Source: Hyphomonas polymorpha PS728
GTDB lineage: Bacteria; Pseudomonadota; Alphaproteobacteria; Caulobacterales; Hyphomonadaceae
Assembly (NCBI RefSeq): GCF_000685315.1
Contig: NZ_ARYM01000010.1
Coordinates: 90,439 to 154,438 of the forward strand
DNA: 64,000 nt
Direction: 5' to 3'
Part shown: one piece after another, positions 52,284 through 59,883 of the stretch
How the letters are laid out: every line of letters begins with the position of its first letter
Numbering within the stretch: the first letter of the stretch is position 1
Program-made: the position numbers and the translations under genes
Notes under the pieces: generated by a model
The model's database searches: none
Told to the model about the DNA's origin: nothing
Seen by the model: the letters and a program-made list of their open reading frames with translations, nothing else

Positions 52284-53243
52284 TTAGCGGGTCTGGCGGC
52301 CAAAGGCCAGCCGCCGGATGGCGCCCGCTACAGCGCTGCCCTCGCCATGATGAGGCATATGTCCCTCGTCTGGCAGGATCACCAGTTCGATGGGAACCTG
52401 CTTCTTGAGCCGGGCGGTATGAAGTTTTGGTGAAACGACCGTATCCTTGCTGCCGGAAAATACGGTGATGGGCACGGCAAGCTCGCCATAGCGCCGGGAT
52501 TGCTCGGCCAGTTCCTGCTTCAGCTGGGTCATATCCTGGGCATTGGCGCGGAAGTTTGGCGGGCGCAGGAAAAGTCCGATGCCGGAGTTTTCGAAATAGT
52601 CAGGCGGGGTGGGTGCCGGGGCGAAGACGCCGGAAATGCCGTTTTTCATCTGCGCTGGCCCGGCAATCGGGGCAAGTTGGGAAAAGAACGGCCCGAATAC
52701 CGGGTTGGCGGCAAAGGAATTGTACCAGGCGGTGCCGCCCTCTGCGTCGCCCCAATCATGGGTGACGGGCGCCAGCAGGACCAGGCTGGAGACAAGGTCT
52801 GGCCGGTCAAGCGCCAGTCTTAGGGCCACGGCGCCGCCAAAGGAATGGCCTACCACGGTCGCCTTGCGGCCAGGGGCCAGCAGCTCCAGCGCGCCGGCCA
52901 TCTGAGCGGCCTGTGCGGCCAGCGTGTCTGCGCCGCCAAAGCGTTCAGAATAGCCATGCCCCGGCCTGTCTACCATCAGCACGCGCAAATCCATTTCCAG
53001 GCGCGGGGCCAGCGTCCAGGTGAATTCGCGGGCATTTGCGCTGGCGCCATGGATCATCAGCACGACCGGCGCAGCTTCCGGCCCACGGGTCATGACATGG
53101 ACGCTATGGCCATTGACAGCGACCTGCTGGCCGTCCGGCGGGTAAGCCGCCTCTACCTTTGAGGTATAGGCCATGCTGGAGACACAGGCGCCAAGGCTGA
53201 GGCCCGACAGGGCCACCAGAGACACGGTGATCATGCGTTTCAA
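52284..53243 (-). CDS. Alpha/beta hydrolase lipoprotein
   Basis: This hydrolase of 316-319 residues has the oxyanion region MIHGASANAREF, the nucleophile elbow GHSFGGAV, the acid in FSGSKDTVVSP and the His in DEGHMPHHG. A lipoprotein signal ends at LSLGAC. A TTG at 53243 gives MKRMITVSLVALSGLSLGAC with the Lys-Arg needed in a signal peptide; an ATG at 53234 lacks any positive charge. I prefer the TTG, which overlaps the TGA of the upstream TPR gene. The substrate is unknown. A membrane-anchored esterase or lactonase is likely. Confidence 0.87.
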   Translation of the reverse strand: MKRMITVSLVALSGLSLGACVSSMAYTSKVEAAYPPDGQQVAVNGHSVHVMTRGPEAAPVVLMIHGASANAREFTWTLAPRLEMDLRVLMVDRPGHGYSERFGGADTLAAQAAQMAGALELLAPGRKATVVGHSFGGAVALRLALDRPDLVSSLVLLAPVTHDWGDAEGGTAWYNSFAANPVFGPFFSQLAPIAGPAQMKNGISGVFAPAPTPPDYFENSGIGLFLRPPNFRANAQDMTQLKQELAEQSRRYGELAVPITVFSGSKDTVVSPKLHTARLKKQVPIELVILPDEGHMPHHGEGSAVAGAIRRLAFGRQTR

Positions 53244-53776
53244 AGCTCCAGGCCTTCGGCCTTCAGCGTCAGGCGCGCCTCCGCCGCCTTGGCCTGAGGC
53301 ATCAACGGATAGATTTTCAGCGCTTCCCGGTAGCTGTCGAGCGCTTCGGCTTCCCCGCCTAGCTGTTCGAGGACAAAGCCCATACCGAGCCAGGCGCCGA
53401 AATGACGGGGCTCTGCCTCCAGCGTCTGGTTCAGGTCGCGCAGTGCTTCGGAATAGTTCTCCTCCGACAGGAAGATGCCCGCGCGCCGGTGCCAGGCTTC
53501 GGCAAAGTCCGGCCGCATGAGGATCACCCGGTCCAGCAGGTCGCGGGCAAGCTCCGTTTCGCCATAAGCCAGCGCTTCGGCCGCCCGGCGCATCACGAGG
53601 TCAGCGCTGGGCGACCCGGATTCCAGCCAGCTGGCCCAGATATCATCAGCAACATCGGCCGCGATCGCCTCATCCTCAGCCGCTTTCAGTTTTTCGAACA
53701 TCTCGTCGGACGGAAAGGCCTGCGCCAGCGGCGCCAGCGAAAACAGCAGAAGGGCAGGGAGAAGCTGCTTGATCAT
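53240..53776 (-). CDS. TPR repeat periplasmic protein
   Basis: This 178-residue protein has a signal peptide (MIKQLLPALLLFSLAPLAQAF, cleavage after AQA). Tetratricopeptide-like helical pairs follow (GETELARDLLDRVILMRPDFAEAWHRRAGIFL, NYSEALRDLNQTLEAEPRHFGAWLGMGFVLEQL, GEAEALDSYREALKIYP), giving about three repeats that mediate protein contacts. An in-frame start at 53836 would hide the signal. Its stop overlaps the start of the esterase gene, so the two are translationally coupled. Confidence 0.87.
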   Translation of the reverse strand: MIKQLLPALLLFSLAPLAQAFPSDEMFEKLKAAEDEAIAADVADDIWASWLESGSPSADLVMRRAAEALAYGETELARDLLDRVILMRPDFAEAWHRRAGIFLSEENYSEALRDLNQTLEAEPRHFGAWLGMGFVLEQLGGEAEALDSYREALKIYPLMPQAKAAEARLTLKAEGLEL

Positions 53777-53851
53777 GGTTTCCAATATGACGCGCCGGCG
53801 GCCGGCGGCAACGCCCGCCTTCAGATCAACTGTCAAAGACGCCTTTCAGGG

Positions 53852-54460
53852 TCAGAGAAGTCCCTGGCGGATCAGTTCGCTTTCCAGCCGGGCAGCGCCT
53901 GTGAACAGGTGGGTCTGGTAGCCGAGCGCGTCTGCCATCGCGATATTCCGGGGCAGATCATCAATGAACAGCACCTCACCGGGATCGGGATCGCCCATGC
54001 GGGTGCGGGCATAATGGAAGACGGCCGGGTCTGGCTTGATCAGCCCGATCTGGCCGGAAACCACGATGTCGCGGAAACGGTGCAGGGCCGGAAACATATC
54101 CAGCATCTGGGGCCAGATTTCCGCGGGCATGTTGGAAAGACCGTAAAGGGGCACTTCGCGGCCGAACAGCATTTCCACCAGACGGTCGGTGCCGGAAACA
54201 TAGCCCCCGAACATCTCGCCCCAGCGGCTGTGCCAGGCAAGGATCTGGGATTCGTACTGGGGATATTGCGCGATCAGCGGAGCGGCATTGTCAGCAAAGC
54301 TGACGCCGCGATCATGCTCGGTATGCCACGCCATGGTGCATACTTCGGCAAGGAACCGGTCCGCTTCAGCCGCGTTGCTGAAGATCTGGGAATAAAGCCG
54401 CGCAGGCGACCAATCGAGGAGGACGCCACCTAAATCAAACAGGGCGATGCGGGCTGTCAT
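53852..54460 (-). CDS. HAD-superfamily hydrolase (YihX-like)
   Basis: This 202-residue HAD-IA enzyme has motif I LFDLGGVLLDW, motif II YGLSNMPAEIW, Lys in GLIKPDPAVFHY, and motif IV VLFIDDLPRNI. The position two after the nucleophile Asp is Gly, as in YihX-type sugar phosphatases (DLGNV), instead of the usual Asp. Substrates of relatives include alpha-glucose-1-phosphate and small acyl or halogenated acids. It lies 75 bp upstream of the TPR gene on the same strand. Confidence 0.88.
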   Translation of the reverse strand: MTARIALFDLGGVLLDWSPARLYSQIFSNAAEADRFLAEVCTMAWHTEHDRGVSFADNAAPLIAQYPQYESQILAWHSRWGEMFGGYVSGTDRLVEMLFGREVPLYGLSNMPAEIWPQMLDMFPALHRFRDIVVSGQIGLIKPDPAVFHYARTRMGDPDPGEVLFIDDLPRNIAMADALGYQTHLFTGAARLESELIRQGLL

Positions 54461-54491
54461 GGTGCCGCCTCATTCCCTGTTCATCTAAGGG

Positions 54492-54617
54492 TCAGCCTTG
54501 TTTCGCTTTGAAACGCGGGTCGGTTTTGTTGATCACATAGACCCGGCCCTTACGGCGCACGATCTTGCAGTCGCGGTGACGTGACTTGAGCGATTTGAGA
54601 GACGAGCGGACTTTCAT
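54492..54617 (-). CDS. rpmJ: 50S ribosomal protein L36 (zinc-free, YkgO type)
   Basis: This 41-residue protein reads [17 protein letters not shown], then [14 protein letters not shown], ending FKAKQG. The pattern is L36. It has only one Cys, so the CxxC...CxxxxH zinc site of classical L36 is missing, as in the YkgO type found in alphaproteobacteria. L36 helps fold 23S rRNA in the large subunit. It begins a reverse-strand run and is divergent from the transglycosylase gene. Confidence 0.92.
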   Translation of the reverse strand: MKVRSSLKSLKSRHRDCKIVRRKGRVYVINKTDPRFKAKQG

Positions 54618-54728
54618 GGGTCTGGCCTGGAACGTTTAGGAATTGGGAAAGCGGAGCGCGTAATGAATCCGGATAGCCGAGTCAAGGACGGTAACTGCGG
54701 CGAGAAGGCCGCCAAAGGGGCAAAGGCC

Positions 54729-56063
54729 ATGATTATCACAGGACTGGCCCGTTCAAAATGGATGGGAATTGCCATTGTCTGCGGGGCGCTAGCCTCGTGC
54801 GCAGCCGGGCCTCAGGCGCCTTCGCCAAAGCCCCCGGTGACGGGAACGCCCTCTCCGGCGCCAGAAACCGGGCCGATTGTCTATAAATCCTCCGGCCATG
54901 CAGCCATGGATGCCTGGCGTGACGATTTCTCCGCCCGCGCGATGGCCGCAGGCCATGACCGGGCGATCGTGAAGTCGATGCTGGAAAATATCAGCCCGAT
55001 CACAATGTGGCTGGGCAGCGCTGACACGGTGCAAACTCAGACCGCGCCCAGCGATCAAGCCGAGTTTGCCAAGCCGATCTGGGATTATCTGGCCACGCCG
55101 CTGGGCAATACACGGATCACTCAGGGCCAGCAGAAACTTTCCTCTACCCGCACGACCCTGGATGCCATTGAGGCGGCCTATGGGGTCGACCGCTCGGCGC
55201 TGCTGGCGATCTGGGGGATGGAGACGAATTTCGGCGGTTTTATCGGCCGGGATGATGCAGCCAATGCGCTGGCCAATATGGCCGTGGAAGGCCGGCGGCG
55301 GAATCTGGCCGAATCCGAACTCTATGCCCTGATGAAAATCCTGAAGGATGGTGATGCCCGCAGGGGAGACCTGATTGCAGGCTGGGCGGGGGCGATGGGG
55401 CAGACCCAGTTCATGCCTTCCACCTATGTGGCCCACGCCGTCGATTTTGACGGCGATGGCCGCAAGGACGTCTGGAAAAGTGAGGCAGATGCCCTTGCTT
55501 CGGCCGCCAATTATCTCGCCCGGTCCGGATACATGAAGGGCCAGCCTTGGGGCATTGAGGTGCTGACACCCGAAGGGTTTGATTTCAGCCTGGCGGATGG
55601 CAGTGAGCGCCGGATGGCGACCTGGGTAGCCGCAGGGCTTTCCCCGATCCGGGGCGGCGCTTTCGAGACCGGCGGGGCCGATTTTGCCGAACTCTGGCTG
55701 CCGGCCGGGGCCAGCGGGCCGAAATTCCTGCTGTTCAAGAACTTCAACGTGTTCAAGACCTATAACCGTGCCGATTCCTACGCGCTGGCTGTGGGGCTTT
55801 CCGGCGACATGATCATCGGAAAGGGTGGCCCGGTGGCCGCCTGGCCGAAACATCTGGCACCGCTGACGGTGGCTGAAGTCCGAGACCTCCAGGACGGACT
55901 CAATGCCCTGGGCTATGACGCGGGCACCGCTGACGGGATTGCGGGCCGGCGGACCAAGACGGCGCTGCAGAACTTCCAGAAGGCACGCGGCTTCCTGGCA
56001 GATGGCTATCCCACCAAGGAAATGCTGGCGGCTGTCCGCTCAGGCACGCCTGCCATCAATTAG
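54729..56063 (+). CDS. Lytic murein transglycosylase (MltB-like) with peptidoglycan-binding domain
   Basis: This lipoprotein cleaves peptidoglycan to 1,6-anhydro products. The signal is MIITGLARSKWMGIAIVCGALASC. The SLT_2 catalytic domain (about 60-350) has WGMETNFGGF with the catalytic Glu, AGWAGAMGQTQFMPSTY and NYLARSGYMKGQPWG. A peptidoglycan-binding domain sits at the C-terminus (DLQDGLNALGYDAGTADGIAGRRTKTALQNFQ). Two starts are possible: 54729 fits the signal peptide and has AGGGG upstream; 54663 also has GGAG but would give a very long n-region. Convergent with the MFS gene, 21 bp between stops. Confidence 0.88.
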   Translation: MIITGLARSKWMGIAIVCGALASCAAGPQAPSPKPPVTGTPSPAPETGPIVYKSSGHAAMDAWRDDFSARAMAAGHDRAIVKSMLENISPITMWLGSADTVQTQTAPSDQAEFAKPIWDYLATPLGNTRITQGQQKLSSTRTTLDAIEAAYGVDRSALLAIWGMETNFGGFIGRDDAANALANMAVEGRRRNLAESELYALMKILKDGDARRGDLIAGWAGAMGQTQFMPSTYVAHAVDFDGDGRKDVWKSEADALASAANYLARSGYMKGQPWGIEVLTPEGFDFSLADGSERRMATWVAAGLSPIRGGAFETGGADFAELWLPAGASGPKFLLFKNFNVFKTYNRADSYALAVGLSGDMIIGKGGPVAAWPKHLAPLTVAEVRDLQDGLNALGYDAGTADGIAGRRTKTALQNFQKARGFLADGYPTKEMLAAVRSGTPAIN

Positions 56064-56084
56064 GCGCGGGTTCCTGGGGAGGCG

Positions 56085-57356
56085 TCAGTCGTCCTCCCGG
56101 ATCTCGCCCAGCCCGTCCTTCATGCCGAACCGGGCATAGAAGAACATCGCAATCAGCATGCCGGCGCAGAGATAGAATGGCAGTTCGCGGCTGACATATT
56201 CGTAGAAGAACAGCCCGAAGAAGGGCGTCACGATGTAGCCCATACCGTTGGCGGAGATGACGAGCCCGGCGACATTTCCCTGAAGCTGGGGCGAGACGGC
56301 GAGCGAGGCACCGCTGGAGAAGCCAGGCCGGGCAAGGCCTTGGCCAAGGCCGATCAGGAATTGTGACAGGATGAGGCTCGCAAAATCATTGGCGAAGACA
56401 ATCATCAGTGTGCCCATCAGGAGCGGCACGCAGCCCACCCACATCAGGGTCTTGTTGCGCAGATGCAGGCGCGGAATGATCACGAGCTGGGCGAGCAGCA
56501 CGGCTACTGCGCCTACGGTGAAGGCCGGGCCGGTATATTGTGCAGCCTCCCGTCCCGCGACACCGAGCTTGTCCATCACGGCGAAAACGAACACCTGGGT
56601 CAGTACGCCGGTGACCAGTGACATGGCGACCGCATAGACGAGGAAGGGCAGTACCCGGTCAGAGTGCCAGAGGCCCTTGGCGCTGATTTCCGCTTCCAGT
56701 TTGACGGCGTCGGCGACTGGCGCGCGGGTTTCCGGCAGGCGCCACCAGACGAGCGCAGCCATCGTGCCCGCCAGCAGCGCGGTCACCAGGGCAGGGGAGA
56801 GGATACCGACCCAGGCCACCAGCGCGGCGGCAAACGCCGGACCAATGACGCTGCCCACGCTGAAGCCGGAGGAAAGGAAGGCAATCTCGCTCTGGCGCTC
56901 TGCCTTGCTGGTGCGGTCGGCTACATAGGCCTGCGCGGCCGGGTTGGCCGCCGAGCCGATCAGGCCGAACAGTGAGCGGGCCAGCGCGAGGCAAATGAAG
57001 ACAAGAATGATGTTCGTCATGATGCCGGACAGGGCGAGCCGTCCTGTCAGCCAGATGAAGAACATTGAGGCGGCATAGCCAGCCAGGCCAATGGCGGCGA
57101 CCTTGCGGCGGCCCCAGATGTTGGAGCGTTTCCCCCAGAAGGGAGAGGTGAGCGACCACAGCAGGGCCGAGAGTGAAAATACGGCGCCGGCCATCCAGTC
57201 CGGCATCTCCATTTCCCGCGTCAGCTGGGGCAGCACTGCGGCAAGCAGCATGGTATTGCCGGCCCCGATGGCCATGAGCGCGAAGAAGAGAAGGATGAAA
57301 GCGCCCCGGCGATCCGGGCGGGACTGATCGGGCAGCCGGTCATTTGTGCCTGGCAT
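56085..57356 (-). CDS. MFS transporter
   Basis: This 423-residue inner membrane protein has 12 predicted helices in two halves. The loop 2-3 signature is FWGKRSNIWGRRKVAAIG. The motif after helix 5 (SSGFSVGSVIGPAFAAAL) resembles the drug/H+ antiporter type. It has no large inserts. The substrate is unknown; drug or metabolite efflux is the usual assumption. It is divergent from the MotA-like gene with 136 bp between, and no regulator gene is adjacent. Confidence 0.88.
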   Translation of the reverse strand: MPGTNDRLPDQSRPDRRGAFILLFFALMAIGAGNTMLLAAVLPQLTREMEMPDWMAGAVFSLSALLWSLTSPFWGKRSNIWGRRKVAAIGLAGYAASMFFIWLTGRLALSGIMTNIILVFICLALARSLFGLIGSAANPAAQAYVADRTSKAERQSEIAFLSSGFSVGSVIGPAFAAALVAWVGILSPALVTALLAGTMAALVWWRLPETRAPVADAVKLEAEISAKGLWHSDRVLPFLVYAVAMSLVTGVLTQVFVFAVMDKLGVAGREAAQYTGPAFTVGAVAVLLAQLVIIPRLHLRNKTLMWVGCVPLLMGTLMIVFANDFASLILSQFLIGLGQGLARPGFSSGASLAVSPQLQGNVAGLVISANGMGYIVTPFFGLFFYEYVSRELPFYLCAGMLIAMFFYARFGMKDGLGEIREDD

Positions 57357-57492
57357 GAGTATGTTTTCCGCTCCCCACGGATTTTGCCGAGTGCGGTGCG
57401 CCCGAATACGCCCCTTGTGAACGTGGCTTTAAGACGCGCCGGGCATGAAGGGTAGGCTCAGCTTCTGAGTCTTGAAAGGGAAATGACGCGCG

Positions 57493-58371
57493 GTGCTCCA
57501 ACTTGCCGGTCTTGTCATTGTGCTCCTGCTGGTGGGCGGTGGTCTTGCCTTGACCGGCGGACCGGCGGCGATGCACGCGCTGCCGTTTGAGCTGGCGCTG
57601 ATCGGCGGGGCGGCCATCGGCACGGTGATGCTGGCAAATTCGCCTGCCGTTGCGCGGGAGGCGTTTGCCGGTTTTGTGCGCGCCTTCAAGGGCGCGCGCT
57701 GGAAGAAGGCGGACTATGCCGACCTCTTCACGTTGACCGGCGGCCTGATGCGAGCCGTCAAGCGCCGGGGCTTTGTTGCCATCGAAGCTGACATCGAGAT
57801 GCCGGAGGAATCAGCGCTTTTCCAAGCCGCGCCCCGCATTCTGGAAGATGCGCCTGCACGCACGCTGATCTGTGACGCGTTCCGCCTGATGGCGCTGGAT
57901 CTTTCTGATCCTCAGCGGGCGGATCAGCGGATGATGGAAGCCATTGACGGGCATATGGCGCAGCGGGCCAAGGCAGTCGGCGCGCTGCAGACCCTGGCCG
58001 ACGCCCTGCCGGCGCTGGGCATTGTGGCGGCAGTGCTGGGCATCATCCGCACCATGGGCGCGATTGATCAGGAGCCCGCCATTCTGGGCGCGATGATCGG
58101 GGCTGCGCTGCTGGGCACCTTCCTCGGCGTGTTCCTGGCTTACGGCCTCGTGGGGCCGATTGCAGCGCGCTATGGCCAGATTGTCGAGGAAGAGGCCGTA
58201 TTCCTCGAAACCATCCGGGTGCTCATCCGCAGCTTTGGGGAGGGCGCGGCGCCGTCGCTCGCCATTGAGATGGCGCGCACGACCCTGCCTCTGGCGTTGC
58301 AGCCGGATGCCGCCGGAATGGGCGGGGCGCAGGTGACCCCGCTCGCAGGTGCGCGAAGACCAGCTGCCTGA
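57493..58371 (+). CDS. MotA-like flagellar stator family protein
   Basis: This 292-residue membrane protein has the MotA layout: two N-terminal helices (about 3-23, 32-48), a large cytoplasmic region with AVKRRGFVAIEADIEMPEESALFQAAP, and two C-terminal helices (LQTLADALPALGIVAAVLGIIRTM, about 160-185, and IGAALLGTFLGVFLAYGLVGP, about 196-216). Family residues around the third-helix Pro are kept. The start is a GTG at 57493. No motB follows, and no flagellar genes are in the window; in some alphaproteobacteria motA and motB are unlinked. It could alternatively be another ExbB/MotA-type channel. Confidence 0.8.
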   Translation: MLQLAGLVIVLLLVGGGLALTGGPAAMHALPFELALIGGAAIGTVMLANSPAVAREAFAGFVRAFKGARWKKADYADLFTLTGGLMRAVKRRGFVAIEADIEMPEESALFQAAPRILEDAPARTLICDAFRLMALDLSDPQRADQRMMEAIDGHMAQRAKAVGALQTLADALPALGIVAAVLGIIRTMGAIDQEPAILGAMIGAALLGTFLGVFLAYGLVGPIAARYGQIVEEEAVFLETIRVLIRSFGEGAAPSLAIEMARTTLPLALQPDAAGMGGAQVTPLAGARRPAA

Positions 58372-58442
58372 TTGGCGCCGGAAGGCATAGACGCTAGGCT
58401 CGCCTGCAAACCACTCCAATCTGCAGAATAAGGCTGTCGCCT

Positions 58443-58973
58443 ATGTCCCGCTTCGATGAACTTGTTGCCACTGTTGAGGTCTACCAGGCCCTGGCGGAGG
58501 AAAACTACAACCGTATCCGGCGCCTCGCGGAAGAGGTCCGTTCGGGCCTCTGTGACTATCTGGGCGCCAGCGATGGTGTGTGCGTGCATCTGGTGCCCCC
58601 GGCCGGTCCCTTTGAGCCGCGCTCCTATGGCGACCAGGCCTTCTCCATTCCGCCGCGCGGTTTTCGTCCGCTGGGGCCGGTCTCATTTGGCCTGGCCGTA
58701 CGGGTTACCAAGTCGCAGGACTGGTTGCGGCTGGCGCTGCACTGCCGGAAGGCGGGCGAGAGCTTCATCGTGCATATCGAGGAGGGCGCCGAATACGAGT
58801 TCCACCTCCCGATCACGGAGGAAGATGCCCGGCCCTTCAATGCGCATATCTTTGAGCATATCCAGGAGTGGTTCAAAGAGAACATCGAACGCTATCGCGA
58901 AGGGGCCTATGGCGCGCGCGCAATCGGGTTCGAGTTCTCTCTCCCTGAGTCCAAATCCCAACTCGAGACCTAA
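58443..58973 (+). CDS. Hypothetical protein
   Basis: This 176-residue soluble protein has no signal peptide or membrane helix. It opens with a helical segment (FDELVATVEVYQALAEENYNRIRRLAEEVRSGLCDYLGA) and continues with beta-rich sequence (SFGLAVRVTKSQDWLRLALHCRKAGESFIVHIEEGAEYEF) and a final helix (IFEHIQEWFKENIERYREG). I do not recognise it. It follows the MotA-like gene by 71 bp on the same strand and ends at a clear terminator, so the two may form an operon. Confidence 0.7.
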   Translation: MSRFDELVATVEVYQALAEENYNRIRRLAEEVRSGLCDYLGASDGVCVHLVPPAGPFEPRSYGDQAFSIPPRGFRPLGPVSFGLAVRVTKSQDWLRLALHCRKAGESFIVHIEEGAEYEFHLPITEEDARPFNAHIFEHIQEWFKENIERYREGAYGARAIGFEFSLPESKSQLET

Positions 58974-59033
58974 GCTTCAAAACCGCACTCAAATACTCAG
59001 GGTGCTCCGGCGGGCTTCGGTCTGGAATCGGTA

Positions 59034-59062
59034 TTCTCCCTCTTGGGGAGAAAATTTATTTC
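59034..59062 (+). terminator. Intrinsic terminator after the 58443 gene
   Basis: TTCTCCC and GGGAGAA form a 7-bp stem with a 5-base loop, followed by AATTTATTT. It lies 60 bp after the stop. Confidence 0.65.
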
Positions 59063-59069
59063 CGGTTTG

Positions 59070-59096
59070 TGCGGAAAATCCGTCTTGACACGGATT
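59070..59096 (-). terminator. Terminator-like hairpin after the YgjP-like gene
   Basis: AATCCGT and ACGGATT form a 7-bp stem that overlaps the reverse-strand stop codon. On the reverse strand it runs into TTTTCC. Confidence 0.45.
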
Positions 59097-59814
59097 ATTC
59101 ACCAGCGGCCTGAAGTTCTGCCCCGTGAACGCGCAGCCAGGATCTGTGGCGCTTCCAGTCAGGGCAGCATTTTGCCACCAGAGACCAGAATTTGTTCGAA
59201 TGGTTCATCTCTTTCAGGTGGGCGCATTCGTGGGCGGCCACGTAATCAAGGACTTCCGGCGGGGCCATGATAAGTCGCCATGAGAAGGAAAGCTGCCCAT
59301 CAGAGGTGCACGATCCCCAGCGGGAGCGCGTGTCCTTAACGGAAATTCCTTTATATTCAACGCCAAGGGTCTCGGTGTGGCGTTTAACAGCACGTGTCAG
59401 CTCGGCACGCGCCTGCTTCTTCAGGAACCGCTCCACCCGCAGATGAATGGTTTCGGCATCCCCTGGAACAGAAAGGATTTTTGGCTCGCCTGCCGAAAGC
59501 TTGGCCAGCCGGCCTCCGCCCTCACCTGAAATCTGACAGGGATACCCCCTGTAGTTGAAAATTGCGCCCTCTTCGAATCGGACGATTTCCGGAAGGTGCT
59601 GAAGCCTTGAGGAAATCCAGTCCACCCGCTCGGCCGCGAATGCGGCGGCGGCTTCCATCTGCCGTGGACTTGGCGCAATCGCAACGGCTTCCCGGCGGCG
59701 CTCGTCGAGCCGGATAATCAGCCGCCTGGCCTTGGCATTGACCTCAAGGCGTACTTTCACCCGCTGTCCGCCGGGTGCCTTCAATGTCATGGTCTGGCCA
59801 TTGTTGTAGAGCAT
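59095..59814 (-). CDS. YgjP-like (DUF45) metal-dependent hydrolase
   Basis: This protein of about 239 residues has the YgjP/WSS1-like zinc peptidase motif HECAHLKEMNHSNKFW (HExxH with a third downstream His). It is preceded by the family stretch RSRWGSCTSDGQLSFSWRLIMAPPEVLDYV. Its N-terminal part (LIIRLDERRREAVAIAPSP) is beta-rich as in relatives. Its biological substrate is unknown. The start is uncertain (ATG 59814 or 59790; an in-frame start at 59880 is less likely because it would leave only four bases to the divergent lipoprotein). Confidence 0.87.
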   Translation of the reverse strand: MLYNNGQTMTLKAPGGQRVKVRLEVNAKARRLIIRLDERRREAVAIAPSPRQMEAAAAFAAERVDWISSRLQHLPEIVRFEEGAIFNYRGYPCQISGEGGGRLAKLSAGEPKILSVPGDAETIHLRVERFLKKQARAELTRAVKRHTETLGVEYKGISVKDTRSRWGSCTSDGQLSFSWRLIMAPPEVLDYVAAHECAHLKEMNHSNKFWSLVAKCCPDWKRHRSWLRVHGAELQAAGE

Positions 59815-59883
59815 GTGTAAAGAATCCGCACTAAACACAGCGGCCACACCGCACCCCCCAAACCGAAACCAGAGGGACATCTT

